In this document: piece after piece, positions 43,556-51,540 of the stretch
Layout: every line of letters starts with the position of its first letter
Numbering within the stretch: position 1 is the stretch's first letter
NCBI RefSeq assembly: GCF_017168255.1
Contig: NZ_JABFAP010000001.1
Coordinates: 2,439,450-2,503,449 of the forward strand
Reading direction: 5' to 3'
DNA from: Agrococcus sp. KRD186
GTDB lineage: Bacteria > Actinomycetota > Actinomycetes > Actinomycetales > Microbacteriaceae
Length of the DNA stretch: 64,000 nucleotides
Position numbers and translations under genes: made by a program
Notes under the pieces: generated by a model
The model's database searches: none
Seen by the model: only the letters and a program-made list of their open reading frames with translations
What the model was told of the DNA's origin: nothing

Positions 43556-44700
43556 CGCGCACCCCCGAAGCCGTTGACGCCACCGTGCGCCGGGTTCGCC
43601 ACGGGCACGCCCGCGCTCTGCCCGATCCACTGCCGCATGGGATTCTCGACCTGCTGCTCGCCGCGCGCCGCGCCGTACGAGGTGACGTGCTGCACAGGAG
43701 CGCTCTGCGGTGCCACGGGCACGGGTGCGCTCTGCGGTGCGACCGGCACGGATGCGCTGTGCGGCGCCGCGTACGACGGCTCGGGGTACGGCGTGGCCGC
43801 GTTCCCCCGCGGCTCGGGCGCCCCGTACGGCGCCGGATGCGCCGGCGCCTGCGCGCCCCAGCGCACAGGCTCCTGCTCGATCAGCGCCGTCTGGCCGACG
43901 AGCGTCGGCTGGTCGACGAGCGCGGGCTGCGCAGCCGGCGCGGCGTGCGCGTGCTGCGCACCCGCACCCTGTGCGCCCGCGTGAGCGAACGCATCCGCCC
44001 CACCGTCGGCCGGTCCGTCGCTGACGACGCGGCCGTCCTCGAGGCGGATCACGCGCGAGCAGGCGGCAGCCACCTCAGCGTCGTGCGTGACGACCACGAG
44101 CGAGGCCCCGTGGCCGAGGGTCGCACCGATCAGCAGCGCCATCACCGCCTGGCCGGTCGAGCGGTCGAGGGCGCCGGTGGGCTCGTCGGCGAAGACGATG
44201 CCGGGGCTGCCGACCAGTGCGCGGGCGATCGCGACGCGCTGCGCCTGGCCACCCGAGAGCTCACCGGGGCGCCGGTGCAGCATGCCTCCCAGGCCCAGCC
44301 GGTGCAGCAGCGCTCCAGCGGCCGCCTCCGCGCCCGAGCGCAGCCCGCCGCCGAGCATCAGCGGCAGCGCCACGTTCTCGATCGCGGGCAGCTCGGGCAG
44401 CAGCTGGCCCGACTGGAAGACGAAGCCGAAGTCGCTGCGCCGCAGCTTGGTGCGCCGGCTGTCGCGCATGGTGGCGAGGTCGCTGCCGCGCCAGACGACG
44501 CGGCCCGCGTCGGGGGCGATCATGCCGGCGAGCACGTGGAGGAGGGTCGACTTGCCCGAGCCCGAGGGGCCCATGATGGCGACCGCCTCCGGCCCGTTCG
44601 AGCCGATCGTCAGCGAGAGGTCGGCGAGCGCCGGCGCCGCCGAGTCGCCCTGGCCGTAGGTGTGCGTGAGCTGGTGGGCGTCGAGTCTGTTGGTCTGCAT
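43552..44700 (-). CDS. MacB-type ABC transporter ATPase with long Ala/Pro/Gln tail
   Basis: The first 230 or so of 382 residues are a complete ABC ATPase: Walker A GPSGSGKST near 44, signature LSGGQ near 143, Walker B IVFADEPTGALD near 163 and switch His VTHD near 198. The remaining 150 residues are a low-complexity Ala/Pro/Gln/His tail with short repeats (VAPQSAPVP twice; QPALVDQPTLVGQTALIEQ), unusual for this family and likely disordered. It is the first gene of the operon with the FtsX-type permease. Confidence 0.88.
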   Translation of the reverse strand: MQTNRLDAHQLTHTYGQGDSAAPALADLSLTIGSNGPEAVAIMGPSGSGKSTLLHVLAGMIAPDAGRVVWRGSDLATMRDSRRTKLRRSDFGFVFQSGQLLPELPAIENVALPLMLGGGLRSGAEAAAGALLHRLGLGGMLHRRPGELSGGQAQRVAIARALVGSPGIVFADEPTGALDRSTGQAVMALLIGATLGHGASLVVVTHDAEVAAACSRVIRLEDGRVVSDGPADGGADAFAHAGAQGAGAQHAHAAPAAQPALVDQPTLVGQTALIEQEPVRWGAQAPAHPAPYGAPEPRGNAATPYPEPSYAAPHSASVPVAPQSAPVPVAPQSAPVQHVTSYGAARGEQQVENPMRQWIGQSAGVPVANPAHGGVNGFGGAR

Positions 44701-44804
44701 GGGTCCATCGGAGCAGGTGCGGCGCCGCCGATCGAGCGATCCGGCCGCCTTTGCATCCGGGGTCGGATGCGGATCATCCCAGCGGATGACGGGGTGTGCC
44801 TCCG

Positions 44805-44810
44805 TAGGCT
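44805..44810 (+). promoter_or_regulatory. -10 element, leaderless CPBP-like gene
   Basis: TAGGCT six bases before GTG 44817. Confidence 0.65.
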
Positions 44811-44816
44811 GGTCTC

Positions 44817-45650
44817 GTGACGATCGCAGCCGAGGGCACCTCCACCCGCCCCATCGCCATCGTGCCGGCCGCGCTCGTCACGCTCGGCGCCATCCTGCTG
44901 TTCTGGGTGCTGACCGACTGGGGCTACCTGCCGCTCGTCGCCGGCGTCATCGGCGGCATCCTCACCGACCGCGCGGGCGCCTCCCGCAAGCTCGGCCAGG
45001 ACCTCGCGCTGATCGCGATCGCGCTCACCTGGATCTCGTTCATCTCGCTGCGCGCCGACATCTCGAACGCCGGCATCGCCCGCTTCGCGATCGCCCTCGG
45101 CGGCGCGGTGCTCATTCCGTACGCGATCACCCGCTGGGGCTCCAAGGACCGCGCGATCCGCTTCCCCTGGAAGGGCGGCCGCTGGTCGAAGCGCATGTGG
45201 ACGTACATCGCCATCGTGGTGCTCGCCGCCTACCTGATCCTGCCGTTCTACTTCCTCACCTCCGGCGTCTACCGCAACTGGCCGGCGGTGGAGGACTGGG
45301 ACATGATCGCGCGGCTGTTCATGGGCGTGAACGCGGTGGGGCTGTGGGACGAGCTGTTCTTCATCTGCACCGTCTACACGCTGCTGCTGCGCCACTTCCG
45401 CCCCTGGCTGGCCAACATCCTGCAGGCGGGCATCTTCGTGTCGTTCCTGTGGGAGCTCGGCTACCAGTCGTGGGGCCCGCTGCTGACGATCCCGTTCGCG
45501 CTCGTGCAGGGCGCCATCTTCTCCTGGACCAAGAGCCTCCTCTACGTCGTCACCGTGCACCTGCTGTTCGACGCGGTCGTCTTCCTCGTCATCGTGCACG
45601 CGCACCACCCCGAGGCGCTGCCGATCTTCCCGCTCATCGGGGCCTTCTGA
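44817..45650 (+). CDS. CPBP-like (Abi) intramembrane protease family protein
   Basis: A 277-residue membrane protein with about seven or eight helices. GLWDELFFICTVYTLLLRHF near residues 175-194 (in WDELFFI) replaces the usual EExxxR glutamates with one Asp-Glu pair, and VVTVHLLFDAVVF near 245 supplies the conserved His-x3-Asp. The pattern fits CPBP metalloproteases or a catalytically altered relative. The substrate is unknown. Confidence 0.7.
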   Translation: MTIAAEGTSTRPIAIVPAALVTLGAILLFWVLTDWGYLPLVAGVIGGILTDRAGASRKLGQDLALIAIALTWISFISLRADISNAGIARFAIALGGAVLIPYAITRWGSKDRAIRFPWKGGRWSKRMWTYIAIVVLAAYLILPFYFLTSGVYRNWPAVEDWDMIARLFMGVNAVGLWDELFFICTVYTLLLRHFRPWLANILQAGIFVSFLWELGYQSWGPLLTIPFALVQGAIFSWTKSLLYVVTVHLLFDAVVFLVIVHAHHPEALPIFPLIGAF

Positions 45651-45663
45651 CACCCGGCTCCTG

Positions 45664-45730
45664 ATCTCAACGTGCCAGGTGCGCACACGCCGCGATATAT
45701 GCGCCGAACCCGCACCTGACACGTTGAGAT
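45664..45730. repeat. 20-base inverted repeat, palindromic intergenic element
   Basis: ATCTCAACGTG... (45664-45683) is the inverse of ...CACGTTGAGAT (45711-45730) at 19 of 20 positions. The 27-base centre contains CGCGATATATGCG. It starts 14 bases after a stop codon and could act as a terminator, but both the arm sequence and centre look like a dispersed element. Confidence 0.75.
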
Positions 45731-45837
45731 TCCGGATGCGGCGGGTGCCGCACCCGGCCGGCCACCCGTTCTGCCTGGTGAAGCCGAGCGCCATCGAGAC
45801 CCGACGCTCGCCCCTGGCGGATGTCGGCGGGGCGGCG

Positions 45838-45843
45838 TAGCGT
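45838..45843 (+). promoter_or_regulatory. -10 element, leaderless VOC gene
   Basis: TAGCGT six bases before ATG 45850. Confidence 0.55.
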
Positions 45844-45849
45844 CCCGGC

Positions 45850-46218
45850 ATGGCCATCGCACGCTACCCATCGCTCGTCATCGACTGCCCGGATGCCCCC
45901 GCGCTCGCGCGCTTCTACGGCACGCTGCTCGACTGGCCGGTCTCCACCGGCTCGGACGAGCAGGACACCTGGATGGAGATCCGCGCCGACTACGGCCAGG
46001 TCATCTGCTTCCAGCAGGTCGACGACTACCGGCCGCCGGTGTGGCCGACGCAGGAGCATCCGCAGCAGATGCACCTCGACGTCATCGTCGACGACCTCGA
46101 CGAGGCGGAGGCTGCCACGCTCGAGCTGGGTGCGACGAAGCACGAGCAGCAGCCGGGGGAGACGTTCTGGGTCTTCCTCGATCCGGCGGGCCACCCCTTC
46201 TGCCTCTGCGTCAGCTGA
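45850..46218 (+). CDS. VOC-family (glyoxalase/dioxygenase fold) protein
   Basis: A 122-residue two-module VOC protein. The N-terminal module begins SLVIDCPDAPALARFYGTLLDW at about 8-29. The second has MHLDVIVDDLDEAEAATLELGA near 74-95 (metal-ligand-type His 75) and ends VFLDPAGHPFCLC. It could be a small metalloenzyme or a resistance-type binding protein. The substrate is unknown. Confidence 0.82.
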   Translation: MAIARYPSLVIDCPDAPALARFYGTLLDWPVSTGSDEQDTWMEIRADYGQVICFQQVDDYRPPVWPTQEHPQQMHLDVIVDDLDEAEAATLELGATKHEQQPGETFWVFLDPAGHPFCLCVS

Positions 46219-46292
46219 GGGTCGCGGGTCGAGCGGCAGCGCTCCACGTCAGCCCGGGGTCGCGGGTCGAGCCGCAGCGCTCCTCGTCAGCC
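46219..46292 (+). repeat. Two 36-base direct repeats
   Basis: 46219-46254 and 46257-46292, starting GGGTCGCGGGTCGAG and differing at two bases. The second overlaps the stop codon of the minus-strand acetyltransferase gene. Confidence 0.85.
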
Positions 46293-46985
46293 GAGCGCCA
46301 CCGCCGTCTGCGTCCCCAGCCGCGTGAAGCCGAGCCGCTCGGCGAGCCGCAGCGACGCCTCGTTGCCCACGCGGCATCGCCACTGCGCCACCAGACCGGC
46401 GTCGATCGCCGCGCACACCGCCCGCGTCGCGGCTGAGCGACCGTAGCCGCGCCCCCGCTGGGCGGGCGCGGTCGCGACCCCGAGGTGGGCGATCGTGCCG
46501 TGCCAGTGCTGGTAGCCGGCGACCGCCGCCGCCGTGTCGTCGCGCTCGTCGCGCACCGCCCAGCGCCGCTCCATCGCCTGCACGCCCGCCTCGTCCCACT
46601 CGTCCTCCGGCACCGCAGCGCCGACCGAGGCGATGTCGAGCGAGACGGCCTCGACCACCCGGTGCTGCGGGTGGGCGGGCCGCGCGCCGGCGAAGAGCAG
46701 GTGCGCCGTGCCGATAGCGCGCGAGCCGGGCAGCGCTGCGGCGATCGCGTCGGCGTCGCGCAGCGCCCACGCGGGCAGCGCGGCGAGCGGCGCCTTCGCG
46801 CTCGGCGGGGCGGCGACCACGGTCGCGGCACCCAGCTCGAGCACGATCACGGCGTCGAGGTCGGCCCGTTCCACGCGCGTGATCCCGGTGCCCTCGAGCG
46901 CGGACGGCGCGGTGCCGAGCGCGTCCGCCCACGCGGCCCGCAGCCGCGCGCCATCGCGCTGGGGCACGTCGGGATCGCCGAGCAT
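46287..46985 (-). CDS. GNAT N-acetyltransferase
   Basis: A 232-residue protein. The C-terminal 100 residues form the acetyltransferase fold: IAHLGVATAPAQRGRGYGRSAATRAV near 169-194 (acetyl-CoA loop QRGRGYG), then EASLRLAERLGFTRLG. The N-terminal half is Ala-rich and less conserved-looking. GACACT lies six bases before ATG 46985 (minus strand). The substrate is unknown. Confidence 0.8.
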   Translation of the reverse strand: MLGDPDVPQRDGARLRAAWADALGTAPSALEGTGITRVERADLDAVIVLELGAATVVAAPPSAKAPLAALPAWALRDADAIAAALPGSRAIGTAHLLFAGARPAHPQHRVVEAVSLDIASVGAAVPEDEWDEAGVQAMERRWAVRDERDDTAAAVAGYQHWHGTIAHLGVATAPAQRGRGYGRSAATRAVCAAIDAGLVAQWRCRVGNEASLRLAERLGFTRLGTQTAVALG

Positions 46986-47035
46986 GCCCTCAGTGTCGCC
47001 CGCGCTCGCGGTCGGCGGAGGAGGCGCGCCCGCCC

Positions 47036-47041
47036 TAGGCT
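47036..47041 (+). promoter_or_regulatory. -10 element, leaderless nucleoside hydrolase gene
   Basis: TAGGCT six bases before GTG 47048. Confidence 0.65.
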
Positions 47042-47047
47042 CGATGC

Positions 47048-48010
47048 GTGACCACCGTGCCTGCCGCCACCACCGTGCTCCTCGACGTCGACACCGGCAT
47101 CGACGACGCCCTCGCCCTCTTCACCGCCGCCCTCTCGAACGCGATCGACCTCGTCGGCTGCACCATCGTGTGGGGCAACGTCGACGTCGAGCAGGGCGCG
47201 CGCAACACCTCCGAGGTGCTGCACCTGGCCGGCCACGGCGACGTGCCCATCGCGATCGGCGCCGCGGGCCCCCGCAACGGGCAGCCGGCGGTCTTCTCGC
47301 CCCAGGTGCACGGCGCTGACGGGCTGGGCGGATGCGCTGACACGGCCCACGTGCCGACGGTCGCGTCCGAGAGCGCGGTCGAGATGATGCTGCGGCTCAG
47401 CCACGAGCACGCCGGTGCGCTCGAGATCGTGGCGGTCGGACCGCTCACGAACCTCGCGGCGGCACTGGACGCCGACCCGACGCTGCCGGAGCGCATCCGC
47501 CAGGTCACGATCATGGGTGGCGCCGCGCTCGCGCCTGGCAACGTCAGCGAGACCGCCGAGGCGAACATCTGGCACGATCCGGAGGCCGCGCAGGTGGTCT
47601 TCGACGCGCCCTGGGAGCTGACGATGGTGGGGCTCGACGTGACGATGACCTCGCTCATCACCGACGAGCACCGCGCGAGGCTCGCCGCGGGCGGCGCGAT
47701 CGGCCGCTTCAGCGACCGCATCCTCGACTACTACCTCGCCTACTACGAGAGCTTCTCGGGCGAGCGCGCCTCCGGCAACCACGATGCGCTGGCGCTCGCG
47801 GTCGCGACCGGCTTGGTGAAGACCACGCTCTCGCCGCTGGTCGACGTGCACGTGAACTGCTCCGACGGCGAGGCCCGCGGGCGCACCGTCACGACGCTCG
47901 AGGGCGCGTGGGGTCAGTGGCCCGAGCAGCCGGGAGCCCGGCACCGCGTGGTGATGGAGGTCGAGCCCGGCTTCGAGGAGCGCATGATCGACCTGCTCGC
48001 CGGCGCCTGA
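47048..48010 (+). CDS. Nucleoside hydrolase (inosine-uridine type)
   Basis: Cleaves ribonucleosides to base and ribose. The 320 residues carry the Ca2+-binding DVDTGIDDALAL near 14-25, VWGNVDVEQGARN near 40, VAVGPLTNLAAAL near 136, IMGGAAL near 157, ANIWHDPEAA near 173 and a C-terminal NHDALALAVA Asp near 243. Ribose released here could feed the ribokinase encoded at 61477-62442. The oxidoreductase pseudogene downstream may once have belonged to the same unit. Confidence 0.92.
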   Translation: MTTVPAATTVLLDVDTGIDDALALFTAALSNAIDLVGCTIVWGNVDVEQGARNTSEVLHLAGHGDVPIAIGAAGPRNGQPAVFSPQVHGADGLGGCADTAHVPTVASESAVEMMLRLSHEHAGALEIVAVGPLTNLAAALDADPTLPERIRQVTIMGGAALAPGNVSETAEANIWHDPEAAQVVFDAPWELTMVGLDVTMTSLITDEHRARLAAGGAIGRFSDRILDYYLAYYESFSGERASGNHDALALAVATGLVKTTLSPLVDVHVNCSDGEARGRTVTTLEGAWGQWPEQPGARHRVVMEVEPGFEERMIDLLAGA

Positions 48011-48098
48011 GCCGCAGCGCCCCGGGGTCGCGCCGCTCGCTGAGCCGCGCGTTCGGCAGGATCACGCAGCTCATCACTTCCAGAAGGGGCAACGAGCC

Positions 48099-49279
48099 AT
48101 GCAGAAGGTCGGAATCGGACTTGTCGGAGCGGGGTTCGTCGCCGATCTCCATGCGGAGGCGTTCAAGCGGGTGGCGGGCCACGACGTGCGGATCGTCGCC
48201 GTCGCCGCACCCCCGACGCGTCGCGACGCGTTCGCGCAGCGGCACGGCATCGCGACGGTGTACGACGACCTCGAGCAGCTCCTGCAGGACGACGAGGTGG
48301 ACGTCGTCGACATCTGCACGCCGCCGTCGCTGCACGTCGACATGGTCGCCAAGGTGATCGCGGCCGGCAAGCACGTGATCTGCGAGAAGCCGCTCACCGG
48401 CTTCTTCGATGTGCCCGAGGGCGGTGCCGACGACGTGGACCGCAAGCAGATGTACGACTCGGTGATCGCCGAGATGGACCGCCTGCGCGAGGTCGTCGCC
48501 GACAGCGGTCTGGTGTTCGGCTACGCCGAGAACTACATCTACGCGCCGTCGGTGCAGAAGAGCCGCGAGATCCTGGAGAAGTCGGGTTCGCGGATCACCA
48601 TGATGATCGGCGAGGAGTCGCACAACGGCTCGCACGCCGAGTACTCCCGCCGCTGGAAGGACTCCGGCGGCGGCGCGCTCATCCGCCAGGGCTGCCACCC
48701 GCTGTCGGCCATGCTCTACCTCAAGCAGGTCGAGGCCAAGGCAGCCGGCCGCACCGTCGCCATCGAGTCGGTGGTCGCCGACACCACGGCGATCACGCCG
48801 ACACCACGGCGATCACGCCGACACTCTCCGACGAGCAGCGCCGCTTCCTGCACGCCCGGCCGGTCGATGTCGAGGACGTCGCAAACGTCATCCTCGCCTT
48901 CGACGACGGCACCCGCGGCGTCGTCACCGCCACCGACACCATCGTCGGCGGCGTGCGCAACTCGCTGCAGGTGTTCACCAACGACAGCGTGCACCTGTGC
49001 CAGATCAGCCAGAGCGACGGCCTGCGGCTCTACCACGGTGACGCATCCTCGCTCGATGACGTGTACGTCACCGAGAAGATCGACAACAAGGGCGGCTGGC
49101 AGTACGTGCTGCTCGACGAGCTGCTGGCGCGCGGCTACATCGGCGAGATGCAGGACTTCATCGACTGCGTGGTGCACGGCGGCACGCCGCAGGCCGACTT
49201 CGAACTGGCCTACACCTCGATGCAGGCGATCTACGCGGCGTACGAGTCGGCAGCGACCGACCGCAGGGTGCGGATCTAG
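48099..49279 (+). pseudogene. Gfo/Idh/MocA-family oxidoreductase, frameshifted by a 20-base duplication
   Basis: The N-terminal Rossmann part (VGIGLVGAGFVADLHAEAF from the start; CEKPLTG near 95) and the C-terminal alpha/beta domain (NSLQVFTNDSVHLCQ, IGEMQDFIDCVVHGG) lie in different frames. They join perfectly if one of two identical 20-base units (48780-48799, 48800-48819) is removed, giving a 386-residue protein. As written, translation is scrambled after about residue 233. The break could be recent slippage, a reversible phase switch or a sequencing error. The substrate is unknown; a ribosome site (AGAAGGGG) precedes ATG 48099. Confidence 0.9.
48780..48819 (+). repeat. 20-base tandem duplication causing the frameshift
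   Basis: Two identical adjacent 20-base units, followed by GACAC, the first five bases of a third. 20 is not a multiple of three. Confidence 0.97.
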
Positions 49280-50445
49280 GCGATCGCACCCATCCGCTTC
49301 ACTGCCTCCTCGATGACGTCGGGGCGGGTGCCGAGGTTGAGGCGCACGTGGTTCTCGCCGCCGGTGCCGAAGGCCTCGCCGGCGTTGAGCCCGACGCGGG
49401 CCCGCTCGAGGAAGGCCTTCGTCGGGCCGGCCGACAGCCCGACGTAGCCGGCGTCGGCGCGCGAGTGCGGATCGGCGACGCGCGTGCCCCTGCAGTCGAG
49501 CCAGGCGAGGAAGGTCGCCTCGCCCGGTCGCCAGGCGATCGCGGGCGCGTGCTCGGCCAGCAGCCGCTGCAGCAGCGCGCGGTTCTCGCGCAGCCCGCCC
49601 AGCACGTCGTCGAGCCAGTCGCGGCCCTCGTCGAAGGCGGCGACGTGCGCGATGGTGGCGAGATGCGCCGGCCCGTGGCTGACGACCTCCGCCATCGATC
49701 CCAGATCGGCGCCGGTCTCGGCGCCCCCGACGATGAGGGCGGTGCGCAGGCCGGCGAGGTTCCAGGCCTTCGAGGCGCTCGTGATCGAGAAGCCGCGCGG
49801 GTCGACGCTCCAGTAGGGCGTGAACTCGGCGTCGAACAGCAGCGGCGCGTGCACCTCGTCGCTGATCACGCACACGTTGTGCCGGGCAGCGAGCTGCGCG
49901 AGCGCCTCGAGCTCGGCGCGCGTGTGCACGGTGCCGGTGGGGTTGTGCGGATTGCAGATGAGCAGCACCGCGCCCGCCTCCGCCGAGGCGGCGAGTGCCT
50001 CCTCGATCGCCGCGAGGTCGAGCCGCAGGTCGGCGCCCAGCGGCGCCTCGACAACCTGGCGCTCCGCGTGCACCGAGTAGGCGTGGAAGGGCGGATAGAC
50101 GGGGCTGGTCACGATCACCCGGCCGCTCGGCGGCGTGAGCATCCGGATCAGCTCGAACACGCCCATCATCACGTCGCTCACCAGCGCCGTGCGCGGCACG
50201 TCGACGGTCGCACCCCACCGGTCGTGCGCGAAGCGCGCGAACGCCTCGGCGTACCCCGTGCCGAACGGGTACCCCGTGTCGCCGCGACCCATCGCATCCG
50301 TCACCGCCCTGGTGATCGCCTCGGCGGGCAGCACATCCATCTCGGCGACCCACATCGGCAGCACGTCGGGCTCGAAGAAGCGCCACTTGATGCTCGTGCG
50401 CTGCCGGAGGTCGGCAAGGGGCACCTGCTCGAACGGGTTCGTCAT
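49276..50445 (-). CDS. MalY/PatB-type aminotransferase or cystathionine beta-lyase
   Basis: A 389-residue PLP fold-type I protein of the MalY/PatB group, which cleave cystathionine or transaminate. WRFFEPDVLPMWVAEMD near residues 21-37 (in PMWVAEMD) is the group signature; also CNPHNPTGTVHTR near 165, ISDEVHAPLLF near 198 and the PLP lysine in SASKAWNLAGLR near 225. ATG 50445 has CAGGAT (50452-50457, minus strand) six bases upstream. The 3' end overlaps the oxidoreductase pseudogene by four bases. Confidence 0.9.
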   Translation of the reverse strand: MTNPFEQVPLADLRQRTSIKWRFFEPDVLPMWVAEMDVLPAEAITRAVTDAMGRGDTGYPFGTGYAEAFARFAHDRWGATVDVPRTALVSDVMMGVFELIRMLTPPSGRVIVTSPVYPPFHAYSVHAERQVVEAPLGADLRLDLAAIEEALAASAEAGAVLLICNPHNPTGTVHTRAELEALAQLAARHNVCVISDEVHAPLLFDAEFTPYWSVDPRGFSITSASKAWNLAGLRTALIVGGAETGADLGSMAEVVSHGPAHLATIAHVAAFDEGRDWLDDVLGGLRENRALLQRLLAEHAPAIAWRPGEATFLAWLDCRGTRVADPHSRADAGYVGLSAGPTKAFLERARVGLNAGEAFGTGGENHVRLNLGTRPDVIEEAVKRMGAIA

Positions 50446-50451
50446 GGCCCC

Positions 50452-50457
50452 ATCCTG
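50452..50457 (-). promoter_or_regulatory. -10 element, leaderless malY-type gene
   Basis: CAGGAT on the minus strand, six bases before ATG 50445. Confidence 0.65.
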
Positions 50458-50554
50458 CCGTTGGAGGTCGATGCGGCGCCATAGGCAGAGCGGATGCTCG
50501 GGTGCGGTGCCGCGGGCATGTCCCGGTGGTCCGCCCTCTGCGCTGGCGTCCCGG

Positions 50555-51052
50555 TCAGGCCACCTGCCGCAAGCGGCCCGAATCGACGTCATAGAGGAAG
50601 CCGCCGACGCGCGCGCGGTCGCCGATCAGCGGGTGCGAGCGCACGCGGTGGACGTCCTCGATGATGGCGAGCTCCTGGTGCTCGATCGCGCCCAGGTCGA
50701 GCCACGCGGCGTCGGTGCCCGCCGATTCGCTGATCTCGGCGAGCAGCTCGCGCTCCGACTTCGAGGCCATCGCGCAACGCGTGTGCTGCACGATCAGCAC
50801 ACGGTCGACGTTCAGCAGGTGCACGCTCAGCACGAGCGCGACGAGCGTGCGCTCGGTCGCCCGGCCGCCGGGGTTGCGCAGGATCTTGGCGTCGCCGGGC
50901 ACCAGCCCGACCATGCCGAGCGGGTCGAGGCGCGAATCCATGCAGGTCACCATGGCGACCCCCGACTTGGCGACGCCGTCGAAGCCCTGCAGGGCGAAGG
51001 TGTCGGCGAATTCGCGGTTGCGGGTGAGCAGGTCGTCGAAGGCATCTTCCAT
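50555..51052 (-). CDS. Beta-class carbonic anhydrase
   Basis: Interconverts CO2 and bicarbonate with a catalytic zinc. In 165 residues the ligands are visible as CMDSRLDP near 37 (Cys, with the Asp-Arg dyad) and QHTRCAM near 89 (His and Cys). RNPGGRATE near 60 is also typical. The size matches the short mycobacterial beta enzymes. TRC replaces the more common TDC in the second motif. Confidence 0.9.
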   Translation of the reverse strand: MEDAFDDLLTRNREFADTFALQGFDGVAKSGVAMVTCMDSRLDPLGMVGLVPGDAKILRNPGGRATERTLVALVLSVHLLNVDRVLIVQHTRCAMASKSERELLAEISESAGTDAAWLDLGAIEHQELAIIEDVHRVRSHPLIGDRARVGGFLYDVDSGRLRQVA

Positions 51053-51089
51053 GATTCAAGAATCTAGCCTGCGTGCGACCATTGGCCGC

Positions 51090-51440
51090 ATGGAGATGCG
51101 CGCCACCGCCCAGCAGATCGACGCGATCTCGCGCCGCTACGCCGAGATCTACGGCTTCGAGCGCAGCACCGACTGGCTGGTGCTCAAGCTGCAGGAGGAG
51201 GTCGGCGAGCTCGTGCAGGCCTACCTCGCCAAGACCGGCAGGCAGCGCGACAAGGGCCACAGCCCCGAGGAGATCGACCGTCGCTACGCGCTCGAGCTCG
51301 CGGATGCGGTGGGCATGCTGCTCGCGCTGGCCGAGGCCACCGGGGTCGACATCGAGCGGGCCATCGACGACAAGTGGCTGGTGTGGGATCGGCGCGTCTC
51401 CCAGCGCGCCGGCGAGGCCGACGCACCCGAAGCGGAGTGA
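51090..51440 (+). CDS. MazG-like nucleotide pyrophosphohydrolase
   Basis: A 116-residue all-helical NTP pyrophosphohydrolase-type protein that may clear non-canonical nucleotides. The metal-binding pattern is EEVGELVQAYL near residues 36-46 and ELADAVGMLLAL near 69-80, the EExxE...ExxD arrangement of MazG. ATG 51090 lies seven bases after GACCAT. It is divergent from the carbonic anhydrase gene. Confidence 0.82.
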   Translation: MEMRATAQQIDAISRRYAEIYGFERSTDWLVLKLQEEVGELVQAYLAKTGRQRDKGHSPEEIDRRYALELADAVGMLLALAEATGVDIERAIDDKWLVWDRRVSQRAGEADAPEAE

Positions 51441-51449
51441 ACGGCGCCC

Positions 51450-51523
51450 GTGCGCCGAGACGGCGCACGGCGGTGGCGTCGCGGCCGAGGTCCGCAAGGA
51501 CCTCGGCAAAAAAGCTCCAGCGC
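51450..51523 (-). repeat. Two-hairpin structured element, copy 3 (inverted)
   Basis: Read on the minus strand: GCGCTGGAGC, a T6 run, hairpin 1 (stem 51498-51507 / 51484-51493, loop TTGC), linker CGCGACGCCACCGCC and hairpin 2 (stem 51462-51468 / 51450-51456, loop GTCTC). It starts nine bases after the mazG-like stop codon. Confidence 0.8.
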
Positions 51524-51540
51524 GCGTTAGCCTCGAGGGC

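Noticed and set aside
50521-50560. Fourth copy of the two-hairpin element (GCGCTGGCGTC match)
   Set aside because: Only the linker-like 11 bases match; neither hairpin nor the GTCYC loop is present.
51508-51513. A6/T6 run as a classical terminator tract
   Set aside because: On the plus strand the run after the hairpin is A, and on the minus strand the T run precedes the hairpin, so neither orientation gives a hairpin followed by U residues.
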